Assembly (NCBI GenBank): GCA_900540805.1
Contig: UQHL01000011.1
Span: 34,618-98,617 of the forward strand
Length of the DNA: 64,000 nt
Source of the DNA: an uncultured Eubacteriales bacterium
GTDB lineage: Bacteria; Bacillota; Clostridia; Christensenellales; Borkfalkiaceae
Reading direction: 5' to 3'
This document shows, in pieces, positions 26,802 through 35,709 of this stretch (the stretch's first letter is position 1; each line of letters starts with the position of its first letter). Position numbers and translations under genes: made by a program. The notes under the pieces were generated by a model. The model was not told the origin of the DNA. It ran no database searches and was given only the letters and a program-made list of their open reading frames with translations.

Positions 26802-29342
26802 TCAACCCTCCACCAATTTATTTTCGAGCGTGATATACCAGGTTTTTCCGGCAGGGAGCCTGACGTAGTATTTTCCGTTCTTTAAGGACACCTCCGGCTC
26901 GGCTATCGTCTTGTTGACCTCGATCGAGTATATCCGATTGCCGTACTCGTAGGAACTCACTCCCGCATAGCTCATGTCCGAAGGCAGACAGCCGTCTATC
27001 CTGAGCCCCAAAAGCTCGGGCGTTATACCTACGATGTCCGTGACGAAGGTCATGGGCACCAGACCGCTCTCGGGAAACTCGCCGTTGATGCTCACCTGGT
27101 AAACCCCGAAGGAGGTTCTGGGATCGCGGCGGAGCTGGTCCTTATGAAACTCGTCCATAATGACGTTGAAGCGCTTCATCGCGTTGTCGCCCGAGATGCC
27201 CGTGCGCCCCGAAATATCGTAATAGGAAGTATAGAAAATAGTGCCGCCGTTCTGCATCTGCAAGCCGTACTCGCCCCACATGCCGGGAAGCACGTCGTTA
27301 AAGGAATGGCCGTTATACCACCAATAGTGCAGCCCGTCCTCCTCTATCGTCTCCACGGCGACCGTGTTCGAACGGGCGGAGACCTTAAAGTTATAGATAT
27401 CCGCGCCCTTGGAGGTATCGCCGTCTATCACGCGCTCGCCGTCCACCCACGAATAAATCTTTTCAAGCTGTCTCTCGTCCGCCAGCCCCGCGGAGGCCGC
27501 CATAAAGTTGACGAAGGTGAGGCCGAAGTCGAGCACGTCTCCCTTCTTGTTGATGGAGGTGATGTATCTTCCCTTCGTCCCGTCCCAGAAAGTTTCGTTA
27601 AACACCTTCTTCACCCTGGCGGCGACATCCGTATAATACGCGGCGTCCTCCGCATTGCCCAAATAATTTTCGATGTCTGACATGGCGAGCACCGATTGAT
27701 AGAAGAGCACGTTTTCATACGCGGAATTCCAGCCGAAGAAGTTTAGCGAATCCCAGTAGTTGGAGGACACGCCGTACACGGTGCCGTCGTTTCTCGGGTC
27801 GTAGATGGTCATCAGCCCCGATTCCCCGTTGAGCGTGGTGAGCATATAGCCCATCGCCTTGCGGAGTTTGTCTATCATCTTCTGCCCGCGGGCGTTGGCG
27901 GAATCGAGAAATCCCGCCGTGTTGTTGCCCGTCAGGAGATAGTCTCTCGAAGCGATGATGAGAGAAGAATTGTTGGTGTAGTGGTTCTGCTCGCCGAGGT
28001 GCTGGGGAGCGCTCTCCGTCGCCCAGATAAAGCCGTCGTCCCGCTTGTTGTCGTTATACTCGGAGGTATCTACCTTATACTCGCCGTCCGCCTCGTCGTA
28101 ATACCAGCCGTCGCCGCCATAAACGGCGTTTTTGAGGGAATTGACGTGAATGTTGATGGCGTCGTCATAACCGCTCCAGTTGAGCTGCTGACCGTTCCAC
28201 ATCGTCCACTCCACGGAGGCCGTCATCGTCTGCCCCGAGCGGAAGGGCTCCACGTTGGTAGCGCCGCCGCGGAGGGAATTATACATTCTCGGTTCCGTCT
28301 GCGCGAGGCCGAATATCGTCCACATGTTGCTCAAATCGGCGTTATAGTACCCGTCGTAGGAGGTATATAAAGGCATTTCGTCCTTGCCGTACACCCGCAT
28401 TTCCGAGACGCTGAAATATTTGGCGCCCGAGCTCGCCACGGGATACATCAGCGATCTGACCCTGACGCCGTTTGCGGTTATCCCGTCGAGAGGCAATACC
28501 AGGGTTGCACCCTTCGGGTTGGGGAAGTTCATGATACAGGAATACTGTCCTTCCGAGTTGGGAAGCACGTAATAGTAATGGGGCAGCATATACCAATTTT
28601 CGCCGCCGTCCGTCGTGTACTCCACGGAAATGTTGGAGGGGAATACGGACAGGGAGGAGGGTATCTTGAGCTCCAGGGTGTCGAGGGTATAATACTTATC
28701 GAAAAGATAGCCGATATAATCGTCCGAAGCCACCGAGTCGGAGACCTTGCTCTCCCAGGCCGTGTCATTGTCGTTGTCCGCAATGAGCTCCGCGCCCGTC
28801 GAAGCCGATTTGCTGCCCGAGGAAACGGGTTTAACCGACCTGATCATGCTTCCCGTATAGTCGGGGCCCTTCACCTCGAGGGTTTGGGGCGCCGTCCAGC
28901 CGTACAGCGTACCGAGCGCCAGATTGACGCCGCAGGCGCGTATCTGATAGGAGCCCGCCTTTTTATAGGTGTGATATACCTCGCCGAGCACTTTGTGCGC
29001 GTCGTCGTAAACGTAAGGGCCGTTGTAGCTCCATGTGCCGTCCCCCCAGTCCACCACGTAATAATTATAGTTTTCAAGCGCGGTGTCCATCATCACGTAA
29101 GCCGTGAGCTTCGCGCCCGTCACCGCGGACGAGGAAACGGGAATGACGAGGTTGACGTTGCTCCCTATCTTTCTCGGATTGGAGGACTCCTCATATACGA
29201 TCTCTTTAAGGTCCGAACCGATAAAATCTCCGCCGCCCGAAGGGGAGGAGTCCCCCGCCCCCGAATTGCAGCTTTGAAGGGTCACCGCCGCCAAAGAAGC
29301 GAACGCCAACGCTATCGCTTTCGCTTTCTTTTTATCAGCCAT
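26802..29342 (-). CDS. lipoprotein with PKD-like, discoidin-like and six-hairpin glycosidase-like domains
   Basis: Protein of 846 residues. The start at 29342 is preferred over an upstream in-frame codon because AAGGAGGAG lies eight bases before it; the lipobox then is Leu-Gln-Ser-Cys25. Residues about 45-155 are PKD-like (VDWGDGTWS, YHTYKKAGSYQI). About 160-320 resemble an F5/8C module. About 330-780 form an alpha-helical region like (alpha/alpha)6 six-hairpin glycosidases, with DGFIWATES, YDPRNDG and an aromatic stretch ending in QNGGTIFYTSYYDISGR. A short beta domain closes it. The GH family is not assigned. It overlaps the upstream gene by eight bases and should be a membrane-anchored enzyme. 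Confidence 0.7.
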   Translation of the reverse strand: MADKKKAKAIALAFASLAAVTLQSCNSGAGDSSPSGGGDFIGSDLKEIVYEESSNPRKIGSNVNLVIPVSSSAVTGAKLTAYVMMDTALENYNYYVVDWGDGTWSYNGPYVYDDAHKVLGEVYHTYKKAGSYQIRACGVNLALGTLYGWTAPQTLEVKGPDYTGSMIRSVKPVSSGSKSASTGAELIADNDNDTAWESKVSDSVASDDYIGYLFDKYYTLDTLELKIPSSLSVFPSNISVEYTTDGGENWYMLPHYYYVLPNSEGQYSCIMNFPNPKGATLVLPLDGITANGVRVRSLMYPVASSGAKYFSVSEMRVYGKDEMPLYTSYDGYYNADLSNMWTIFGLAQTEPRMYNSLRGGATNVEPFRSGQTMTASVEWTMWNGQQLNWSGYDDAINIHVNSLKNAVYGGDGWYYDEADGEYKVDTSEYNDNKRDDGFIWATESAPQHLGEQNHYTNNSSLIIASRDYLLTGNNTAGFLDSANARGQKMIDKLRKAMGYMLTTLNGESGLMTIYDPRNDGTVYGVSSNYWDSLNFFGWNSAYENVLFYQSVLAMSDIENYLGNAEDAAYYTDVAARVKKVFNETFWDGTKGRYITSINKKGDVLDFGLTFVNFMAASAGLADERQLEKIYSWVDGERVIDGDTSKGADIYNFKVSARSNTVAVETIEEDGLHYWWYNGHSFNDVLPGMWGEYGLQMQNGGTIFYTSYYDISGRTGISGDNAMKRFNVIMDEFHKDQLRRDPRTSFGVYQVSINGEFPESGLVPMTFVTDIVGITPELLGLRIDGCLPSDMSYAGVSSYEYGNRIYSIEVNKTIAEPEVSLKNGKYYVRLPAGKTWYITLENKLVEG

Positions 29343-30687
29343 TTTTTCTTCTCCTCCTTGCAACCGCTATGCACGCGGCGGCCAAAGCTGCCGCGCCGAC
29401 CGCCGAACCGCCGTCGACAACGGATTTGCAGCCGCCCTCGCTTCCGCTTTCCGAAGAAGCACCCGCCACGACGATCCTGCACTCCGCTTTGTAGTTTCCG
29501 TAATAATCGCGCACGGAGACGACGCATTCGCCCTCTTTGAGCGCGGTCACGGTGCCGTTGTTGACGATTGCCACCGACGTGTCCGAACAGCTCCACTTAA
29601 AGCCGAGGTTTTCCGCGTCCGCGGGATAGTAGCCCGCCTCGAGATACAGCTTTTCTCCCACCTTAAGCGTGCCCGTATCGACGTTTAAGGTAACGCCCGC
29701 GATCTCGGCTTTCGTCTTTATGATCTGCACCACCGTCTCGGCGACAAAGCCGCCGTCCTCGGTGATGATCTTAATAACCGTCGTGCCCTCCTTCAGCGGG
29801 TGGAGATAGCCGTTTGTATCCACCGTCGCCACGTCGGGATTTTCGGCGAGGAATCTCACCGACGGCTCGGCGCAGTTCTCGGGCAGTATCGTATAGCCCA
29901 GCTTTACGGGCTCGTCGGCGTAATTCATTTCGATAAGCTCTTCGTCGGCCTCGATCGACTCGACCAGGGCGGCGGCTTCGAAGTCCAGCCTGTTTCCCTC
30001 CGCGTCGATCGGATAAATCACCGCTTCGCCGCCAAAGGCGCCCGCCGTGTTCGCAGTGAAAAGACCTATTCTGCCGTAGTCGATAAGCTCCGCGGGATAT
30101 TTCGTATCTATCCGCAGAACGCCGTCCACATACACGCGGAAATATTCCTCGCAGACAGCCATTTTCAATTCGTAAAAGTCGTTTTTGGCGCCGAATTTGG
30201 AGGAGGTCGTCGCCTGACTGATGGACAGTCCCTTGACCTCCACGCAGGGATCGGGCATAAAATACACGCCGTTTCCGCTCGCCATGTGCCGAAGCCCCAT
30301 GTTGCCGTTTCCGAAGATAACGCCCTCGAGTCCGCCCTGTCCGATCCTGACGTCCACGCTCAGCTCGAAATAACGGAGATAGCAGTCCTTAAAAAATACC
30401 GAAGCGTAGCTCCCGGTCACGTCGGAGGTTCCCAGGTCGTTCACGCGGGTAAGCGTTCCCGCCGACGTATCGTGCTCCCAGTGCGCGGAGAGCTCCTCCC
30501 GCGCGCCCGTGCCGTCCGTGGGAATGTAAACGGGAATCAGCTGCTCGGCAGCTTCCGCGGAGAAAAAGTCCACCGTATAGGGGACGGGCTCCGCGTTATC
30601 CTCCGCCCCCGCCGCAACGGCGGCAAAGGGCAGGCACGCCGCCGCGAGCGCCGCGGCTGTCAGGGTCAAAAATAATTTTTTTATCAT
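29335..30687 (-). CDS. secreted beta-sandwich protein with two Big_2 Ig-like domains and GCKS anchor
   Basis: Protein of 450 residues with a signal peptide. Residues about 40-220 form a LamG-like beta-sandwich. Two bacterial Ig-like (Big_2) domains follow at about 225-315 and 325-408; each has the typical ATVD..G.L..L.EGTTVI or IVNNGTVTALKEGECVV ending. The tail is Gly-Gly-Cys420-Lys-Ser, a hydrophobic stretch and Arg-Arg-Arg-Arg-Lys, a variant of the GCGS tail. The ribosome site is weak and far from the ATG. Likely a surface glycan-binding protein that feeds the importer encoded just upstream. Confidence 0.7.
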   Translation of the reverse strand: MIKKLFLTLTAAALAAACLPFAAVAAGAEDNAEPVPYTVDFFSAEAAEQLIPVYIPTDGTGAREELSAHWEHDTSAGTLTRVNDLGTSDVTGSYASVFFKDCYLRYFELSVDVRIGQGGLEGVIFGNGNMGLRHMASGNGVYFMPDPCVEVKGLSISQATTSSKFGAKNDFYELKMAVCEEYFRVYVDGVLRIDTKYPAELIDYGRIGLFTANTAGAFGGEAVIYPIDAEGNRLDFEAAALVESIEADEELIEMNYADEPVKLGYTILPENCAEPSVRFLAENPDVATVDTNGYLHPLKEGTTVIKIITEDGGFVAETVVQIIKTKAEIAGVTLNVDTGTLKVGEKLYLEAGYYPADAENLGFKWSCSDTSVAIVNNGTVTALKEGECVVSVRDYYGNYKAECRIVVAGASSESGSEGGCKSVVDGGSAVGAAALAAACIAVARRRRKNG

Positions 30688-30713
30688 AGCTCGGTTTTAT
30701 CTCCCCCGTTTTT

Positions 30714-32477
30714 TCAGCTTATCCAGCCGTAGGCTCTGAACTGCCTTTCCGCTTCCTTCAAAAGGTCGTTGCCGCCGCTCTTTTTCCAATCCGCGACGAA
30801 AGCATCGTACATTTTCTGAGCCTCCGCGGCGGTCTTATTAACGTTGTTGACGTATTTGTACTCAAACTCCTGCATTTTCTTGGTAAGCGTGGAAATGACG
30901 GAGGAATCCAGCTTGAGCACGGAACCGTACTGGAGGCGGCGTTTATAGCCCGCCGTGGTGGAGTTGTGTTCGATAACCTTATTGACGATAGAGGTCACCC
31001 GGGGGGAGGTGGTACCCTGCACCACGCCGTCGTCGGTGGAGCGGAAGAACATGCCCCAATCCCAGGCGCCGGGATTTACCGATCGGTAGGCGCGCTCCTT
31101 GCCCGCCTCGTCGCCCGTGTAAATGTAAACCTGCGGGGAGTTGTTAATCGTCTGGAACTGCAGATCCTTTTCGATGCCCACGCCCCAGCGGAGCGCGTCG
31201 TAAGCTTCCGAGCGGTTGTAGGTCACGCTGCCGTCCTCCCCCACCGTCTTGGTCATTGCGAGGTCGTCGAGGAATTTAACGATTTTTTCCATCTTCTCGC
31301 CGTCGTTTGCCGCCTTCACGGAAACGGTGATGATGGTGCCGAGGAAGCCGTCCGAGGCCTGATACCCGCCGTAAACGCTGTCCTTGTCCTTGGGCACGGG
31401 ATAGGTTTTCCACCAATCCCCCGTATCTACGATCTCCCCCGTCTCGGGATCGATTATCTCGTTTCTCGTATGATACGCCTGCGTGGTTTCGCTGATTTCA
31501 CCCGTGTACCACTCTATGCCTATTTTGCCCGCCGTGGAGGTCTTTTGGGAGGCGTTCTGGTAGTACCAATTCGGCTCGATGAGCTTTTCCCCGATGAGGG
31601 TGGAAACGAAATCGAGCATCTTCTTTTCCGTCCCGTCCGTGACGCCGAAATCCACCGTCCCGTTCTCGTCGAAATAAATGCCCCAGGGCAGCTGGCAAAC
31701 GGCGCCGTACATCAGGGGAATCCAGGTTCCCAAAACGCCGAAATCTTTCTGCTCGCCCGCCGTGGAGAATCCGAAACAGCTCAGCTTGCTCTGGTCGGCG
31801 TTTTTCTGTATTTTAATAAACCGCGCGAAGTTGAGAAGGTCCTCGGGCGTATCGGGCTGCCATTCGCCGCCGTTTGTGGCGGTAGCGCCCGCGGGATAAT
31901 ACACCCGGCCGTCGAGGACGTAATCGGTTGTGGTGGCGCGGTATTCGTCCGCCCAGTCCTCGCGGATCTTGAGCGACCACGTGGGCGGATCGGGCAGCGT
32001 CCAAAGCGCCGTCAGCTTTTCCTCCTCGGTAAGCATGAGCCTGGCGATGGAGGGTTCCCCCGGCCTGTCGGCGTCCTCGGTGTTGACGATTTTGGAAAAG
32101 TTGGGCATTTTTTCGAGGTAGGGCGTCCAGTCGGACATGAGCACGCCCTGGTTGAAAATGGTGCGGAAGGAATCCACGTCGCTGAAAGCGACGATGTCGG
32201 GCATATCCTCCGTGTTGGAGAAAAGGAGCTGCGCCGTCGTGCCGAAGTCGGAAGCGGCGATCAGGGTGGCATTGAGCCCGTATTTGTCCTTGATGTACTG
32301 CTTATAGGGATCGTCCGCGGTCGTGGGAGTGCCGACCGCCGCGGTGGTAAGTATGGTGATATTATCCGAAGTTTCCACTCCGCCGATAATATTCGGCTTT
32401 CTGTCGCCGCAGGCGGCGAAGGAAAGGGACAGCATAACCGCCAGCGCCGCGCACAGCCCTCGTTTCAATGATTTCAT
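30714..32477 (-). CDS. ABC transporter extracellular solute-binding lipoprotein (carbohydrate type)
   Basis: Protein of 587 residues with a lipoprotein signal (Phe-Ala-Ala-Cys23). The body matches large LplA-type family 1 binding proteins: NITILTTAAVGTPT strand, PDIVAFSDVDSF, an LPDPPTWSLKIREDW hinge stretch and YGGYQASDGFLG. GGAGG lies upstream of the ATG. It follows both permease genes in the same operon. It is divergent from the binding protein of the first operon, so the two importers probably take up different oligosaccharides. Confidence 0.88.
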   Translation of the reverse strand: MKSLKRGLCAALAVMLSLSFAACGDRKPNIIGGVETSDNITILTTAAVGTPTTADDPYKQYIKDKYGLNATLIAASDFGTTAQLLFSNTEDMPDIVAFSDVDSFRTIFNQGVLMSDWTPYLEKMPNFSKIVNTEDADRPGEPSIARLMLTEEEKLTALWTLPDPPTWSLKIREDWADEYRATTTDYVLDGRVYYPAGATATNGGEWQPDTPEDLLNFARFIKIQKNADQSKLSCFGFSTAGEQKDFGVLGTWIPLMYGAVCQLPWGIYFDENGTVDFGVTDGTEKKMLDFVSTLIGEKLIEPNWYYQNASQKTSTAGKIGIEWYTGEISETTQAYHTRNEIIDPETGEIVDTGDWWKTYPVPKDKDSVYGGYQASDGFLGTIITVSVKAANDGEKMEKIVKFLDDLAMTKTVGEDGSVTYNRSEAYDALRWGVGIEKDLQFQTINNSPQVYIYTGDEAGKERAYRSVNPGAWDWGMFFRSTDDGVVQGTTSPRVTSIVNKVIEHNSTTAGYKRRLQYGSVLKLDSSVISTLTKKMQEFEYKYVNNVNKTAAEAQKMYDAFVADWKKSGGNDLLKEAERQFRAYGWIS

Positions 32478-32511
32478 AATATATCCTCCAAACTTTTAGA
32501 TTTTTTATTGC

Positions 32512-33396
32512 TCAGCCCTTTACCGCCCCCAGATACACGCCGTCCTTAAAGAACTTCTGGAAGAAGGGATAAATGCAGAGAATGGGCACGAAGCCCGTGA
32601 TGGTCAGCGCCATGCGCAGCGTTTCCTGCGTCACGCCGCCGCCCGTTATCTCTATCACCGACGAGTCGATGTTGGAGAGGTTGTTGAAATTTATCATGAT
32701 GTAATACTGCAGCGTCCAAAGGGAAGAATGCGCCTGGTCGATATAAATCATAACGTCAAACCAGTTGTTCCAGTGCCCGACCATGGTGAATAGGCCTATA
32801 GACGCCACCACCGGCGTGGACAGCGGCAGTATGATGGACACAAACAGCCTGAACTCCCCTATGCCGTCCATGGTCGCCGCCTCCTGTATCTCCGCGGGGA
32901 TACCGAGGAAGAACTGCTTAAAGATGAGTATGTTCCATGCGCTTACGATATTGGGAAGAATGAGCGCCCAGAAATTGTTGAGCAGGTTCAGTTCCTTGAT
33001 GACGAGGTAGTTGGGAATAAGCCCGCCCGAGAAAAAAATCGTGAACAGCAGGAGATAAATGTATTTATCCTTGCCGGGAAATTTCCCGCGGGAGAGGGCG
33101 TAGCCCACCAGCGCGTTGATGACCACCGAGGTCACGGTGCCGACCAGCGTCCTCAGAAAGGACATCCACAGCGCCCTCAGGACATAGCTGCCCACGCCGA
33201 ATATCTTCTTGTAGGCGACGATCGTGGGCGAGGAGGGAAAAAGCACCAGCAGGCCGTTTTTATCCGTCCATTCCGCTTCGCCGCACAGGGAGAGCCCCAC
33301 CGCGTACAAAAGCGGGTACAGGCAGACGAGCATAAACAGGCTGGCGATTACTATACATACGATTTCGAAAATTTTATCGTCCTTGCTTCTTATCAT
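32512..33396 (-). CDS. carbohydrate ABC transporter permease (YtcP/LplC-like)
   Basis: Integral membrane protein of 294 residues with about six membrane segments, an EAA loop (Ile-Gln-Glu-Ala-Ala-Thr-Met-Asp-Gly-Ile-Gly, then Ile-Leu-Pro-Leu-Ser) and the family ending Val-Tyr-Leu-Gly-Ala-Val-Lys-Gly. It lies 13 bases downstream of the longer permease, its obvious partner. The ATPase is not encoded nearby. Confidence 0.93.
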   Translation of the reverse strand: MIRSKDDKIFEIVCIVIASLFMLVCLYPLLYAVGLSLCGEAEWTDKNGLLVLFPSSPTIVAYKKIFGVGSYVLRALWMSFLRTLVGTVTSVVINALVGYALSRGKFPGKDKYIYLLLFTIFFSGGLIPNYLVIKELNLLNNFWALILPNIVSAWNILIFKQFFLGIPAEIQEAATMDGIGEFRLFVSIILPLSTPVVASIGLFTMVGHWNNWFDVMIYIDQAHSSLWTLQYYIMINFNNLSNIDSSVIEITGGGVTQETLRMALTITGFVPILCIYPFFQKFFKDGVYLGAVKG

Positions 33397-33409
33397 TCTG
33401 CCGTCTCCT

Positions 33410-34879
33410 TTACCACGCGCCTATCCCGACGAGCCGTTGCGAAAGCTTGTGCGCGCCGATCACCATGACAAACCCGATCACCGCCTGCACGAAGGATATC
33501 GCGCCCGAAAGCCCGTACAGCCGCGGGTTCATTCCCTCCCAATACAGCCAGGTGTCGATGACGAGCGCCTTGTTGTTCTGCACCGCGTTGGTGGAGAAAA
33601 GGAGTATCTGCTCCCCGCCCGCGCCTTTCAGGAGGTTGCCCACCGACATAACCACCTGATATACGAGAATGGGAATCAGACCGGGCAGGGTGATGTGCCA
33701 AAGCTTTTTCATGGCTCCCGCGCCGTCTATGGACGCCGCCTCGTAGAGGGCTTTGTCTATCCCCATAAGGCTCGCCATAAATAAAATCGATCCCCAGCCC
33801 GCCTCCTTCCATATGGAGGACAATATCATATTTGTATAAAAAAGCTCGGGCTTAGAGAGGAAGTCTATCGGTTCCCCGCCGAATACGCCGACGATGATAT
33901 TGTTGACCACGCCGTTGGGGGTTAAAAAGGCCGAAATAATGGCATAGATGACGACCCAGCTGAAAAAGTGCGGAATATACACGATCGTCTGCACGACGGA
34001 GCGGTATTTCTTCGAGGTGATGTGGTAAAACACCAGCGCGAAAAGCACCGCGGGAATGATGCCCGCGAGCAGGCGCAGAAAGCTGAGGTAAACCGTCTGC
34101 CATATGACCATCTGCATACGCGCGTCGGAAAAGATGAACTTAAAATTTGAAAGCCCCGCCCATTCGCTCCCCCACACGCCGCTGCCCAGATAATACTCCT
34201 TAAAAGCGAGAATGGTCTGGAGTATGCTCGGATACACGTTGAATACAAGTATGAGGAGGGTGGGTACGATGAGAATGACGTAAAAGGGGAAAAAACGCTT
34301 GACGGCAGGTATCTGCCCCAATTTACAGCCGTAGGCGACGCCGCCCGCAAAAACGAACAAACACGCCGTCAGAAGAAAGAGCGGGCGTATTTCGTAGAGC
34401 TTGTAAAAGGGCAGCTTCTCCCCCGACGCGCTCGTCGCGGCCATAAACTTACCGACCAGGCAAAGTATGTAAAAAAGGAGAAGCAGACCGCCGAACGCCA
34501 TCTGCGCGATCCCGACCGCCGCCGCGTCCTTTTTCCCGGCAAATCCGCTTATCGCCGTCCACACCGCAAAAACGACGGCGGCAAGGACGATCAGAAGCCC
34601 CGCGCCTATGGCGTACCAGGGAATGGAAACGTACAGAATCTTGCCGTAGTTGACAAACCCGACCTCGCCGCCGTAGAACAGGCTGGTAAGCACGTCTATG
34701 CCCGTCATGGGAATGGTCACGGTCGAATCGGAATAGGTGAGATAACTGCCGGAAAGAAAGAGCACGGCGACGGCCGCCATGATGACAAGCTGTAAAATCG
34801 TCTTAATGACGAGGGCCGTCTCCTCTTCCCTTTTGCTCTTTTCCGTCCGAAGCTTTTTCGTAGAATTTTCAGCGGTCAT
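33410..34879 (-). CDS. sugar ABC transporter permease with extra four-helix N-terminal membrane domain
   Basis: Protein of 489 residues, about 190 longer than ordinary LplB permeases. The N-terminal part has a charged cytoplasmic start and four predicted membrane helices (about 24-46, 82-108, 118-144 and 163-185). The permease proper starts near 195 and has the EAA loop Leu-Tyr-Glu-Ala-Ala-Ser-Ile-Asp-Gly-Ala-Gly near residue 405. The ATG overlaps the stop of the upstream AraC gene as ATGA, so regulator and transporter are translationally coupled. The role of the extension is unknown; it is unrelated in sequence to the lipoprotein extension of the first operon's permease. Confidence 0.88.
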   Translation of the reverse strand: MTAENSTKKLRTEKSKREEETALVIKTILQLVIMAAVAVLFLSGSYLTYSDSTVTIPMTGIDVLTSLFYGGEVGFVNYGKILYVSIPWYAIGAGLLIVLAAVVFAVWTAISGFAGKKDAAAVGIAQMAFGGLLLLFYILCLVGKFMAATSASGEKLPFYKLYEIRPLFLLTACLFVFAGGVAYGCKLGQIPAVKRFFPFYVILIVPTLLILVFNVYPSILQTILAFKEYYLGSGVWGSEWAGLSNFKFIFSDARMQMVIWQTVYLSFLRLLAGIIPAVLFALVFYHITSKKYRSVVQTIVYIPHFFSWVVIYAIISAFLTPNGVVNNIIVGVFGGEPIDFLSKPELFYTNMILSSIWKEAGWGSILFMASLMGIDKALYEAASIDGAGAMKKLWHITLPGLIPILVYQVVMSVGNLLKGAGGEQILLFSTNAVQNNKALVIDTWLYWEGMNPRLYGLSGAISFVQAVIGFVMVIGAHKLSQRLVGIGAW

Positions 34880-35709
34880 TCCCTGTTTAAGCCTCCTTGC
34901 GATTGTTTGTATTGAATGGGGGTCATTCCCACGATTTCCTTAAACTTCATGTAAAAATATTTGATATCGTTAAAGCCCACCAGCTCGGCCACCATCGCCA
35001 CCGAGTGATCGGTGTTGATCAGGTACTTACAGCTCTGCTCTATCCGGTATTTGATGAGATATTCCTTGATGGAGGTATCCCGTTCTTTCCTGAACAGGCG
35101 CTGAATATACGCCTTGCACACGCCGCAGGCGGAGGCCACGTCGTCCACGCTGATCGGGCTGTCGTAACGGGTCTGTATAAACCTTATCGCCGTATCTATA
35201 TAGTCGGTGTTCTGCTTCTGCGTGCTTACGTCCCGCTCCGCCTTTCTCCGCTTGACGGACGTGAGGCGGAAGATCTCGCTTAAAAGTATCTGCGTCAGCG
35301 CGCGGGTCATATCCCCGTAGAGCCATTTCTTTTCCGCATATTCCGCGCGTATCTGCCGCACAAGCGCCTCCCCGTTGGGGATTTCGCCCAGCTGATAGAC
35401 GTGCTCAGGCTTCAGAAGATAGTAGTTGAAGCGATAAAATTCATACGGAAAAATGATGTTGAGAATGGTAAATTCGTCCGCATTCCCCAAGGGAATGATC
35501 GAATGGGTCACGCTCTTGTCCGCGATCACAAACAGATTGCCCTTTTCTATTTTCACATGCCTGTCGCCGATGACGTGTTCCCCGCGGCCTCCGGTGACGC
35601 AAACCGTCTCCACGAAATCATGGGAGTGCGGAACGATCGAACCGACGCCCCCGCTCTCCACCACCGCGACATTCATTTTTGAATCGAACATCTTCAGACT
35701 GAACGACAT
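34876..35709 (-). CDS. AraC family transcriptional regulator
   Basis: Protein of 277 residues. Residues about 15-90 form a cupin sensor domain (VPHSHDFVETVCV, later VTHSIIP). The last 100 residues carry two helix-turn-helix motifs (ISVDDVASACGVCKAYIQRLF and a VGFNDIKYFYMKFKE segment ending GMTPIQYKQS). It starts 16 bases inside the end of the GH78 gene and its stop overlaps the permease start. It therefore belongs to the operon it presumably regulates, allowing positive or negative feedback. Confidence 0.92.
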   Translation of the reverse strand: MSFSLKMFDSKMNVAVVESGGVGSIVPHSHDFVETVCVTGGRGEHVIGDRHVKIEKGNLFVIADKSVTHSIIPLGNADEFTILNIIFPYEFYRFNYYLLKPEHVYQLGEIPNGEALVRQIRAEYAEKKWLYGDMTRALTQILLSEIFRLTSVKRRKAERDVSTQKQNTDYIDTAIRFIQTRYDSPISVDDVASACGVCKAYIQRLFRKERDTSIKEYLIKYRIEQSCKYLINTDHSVAMVAELVGFNDIKYFYMKFKEIVGMTPIQYKQSQGGLNRE

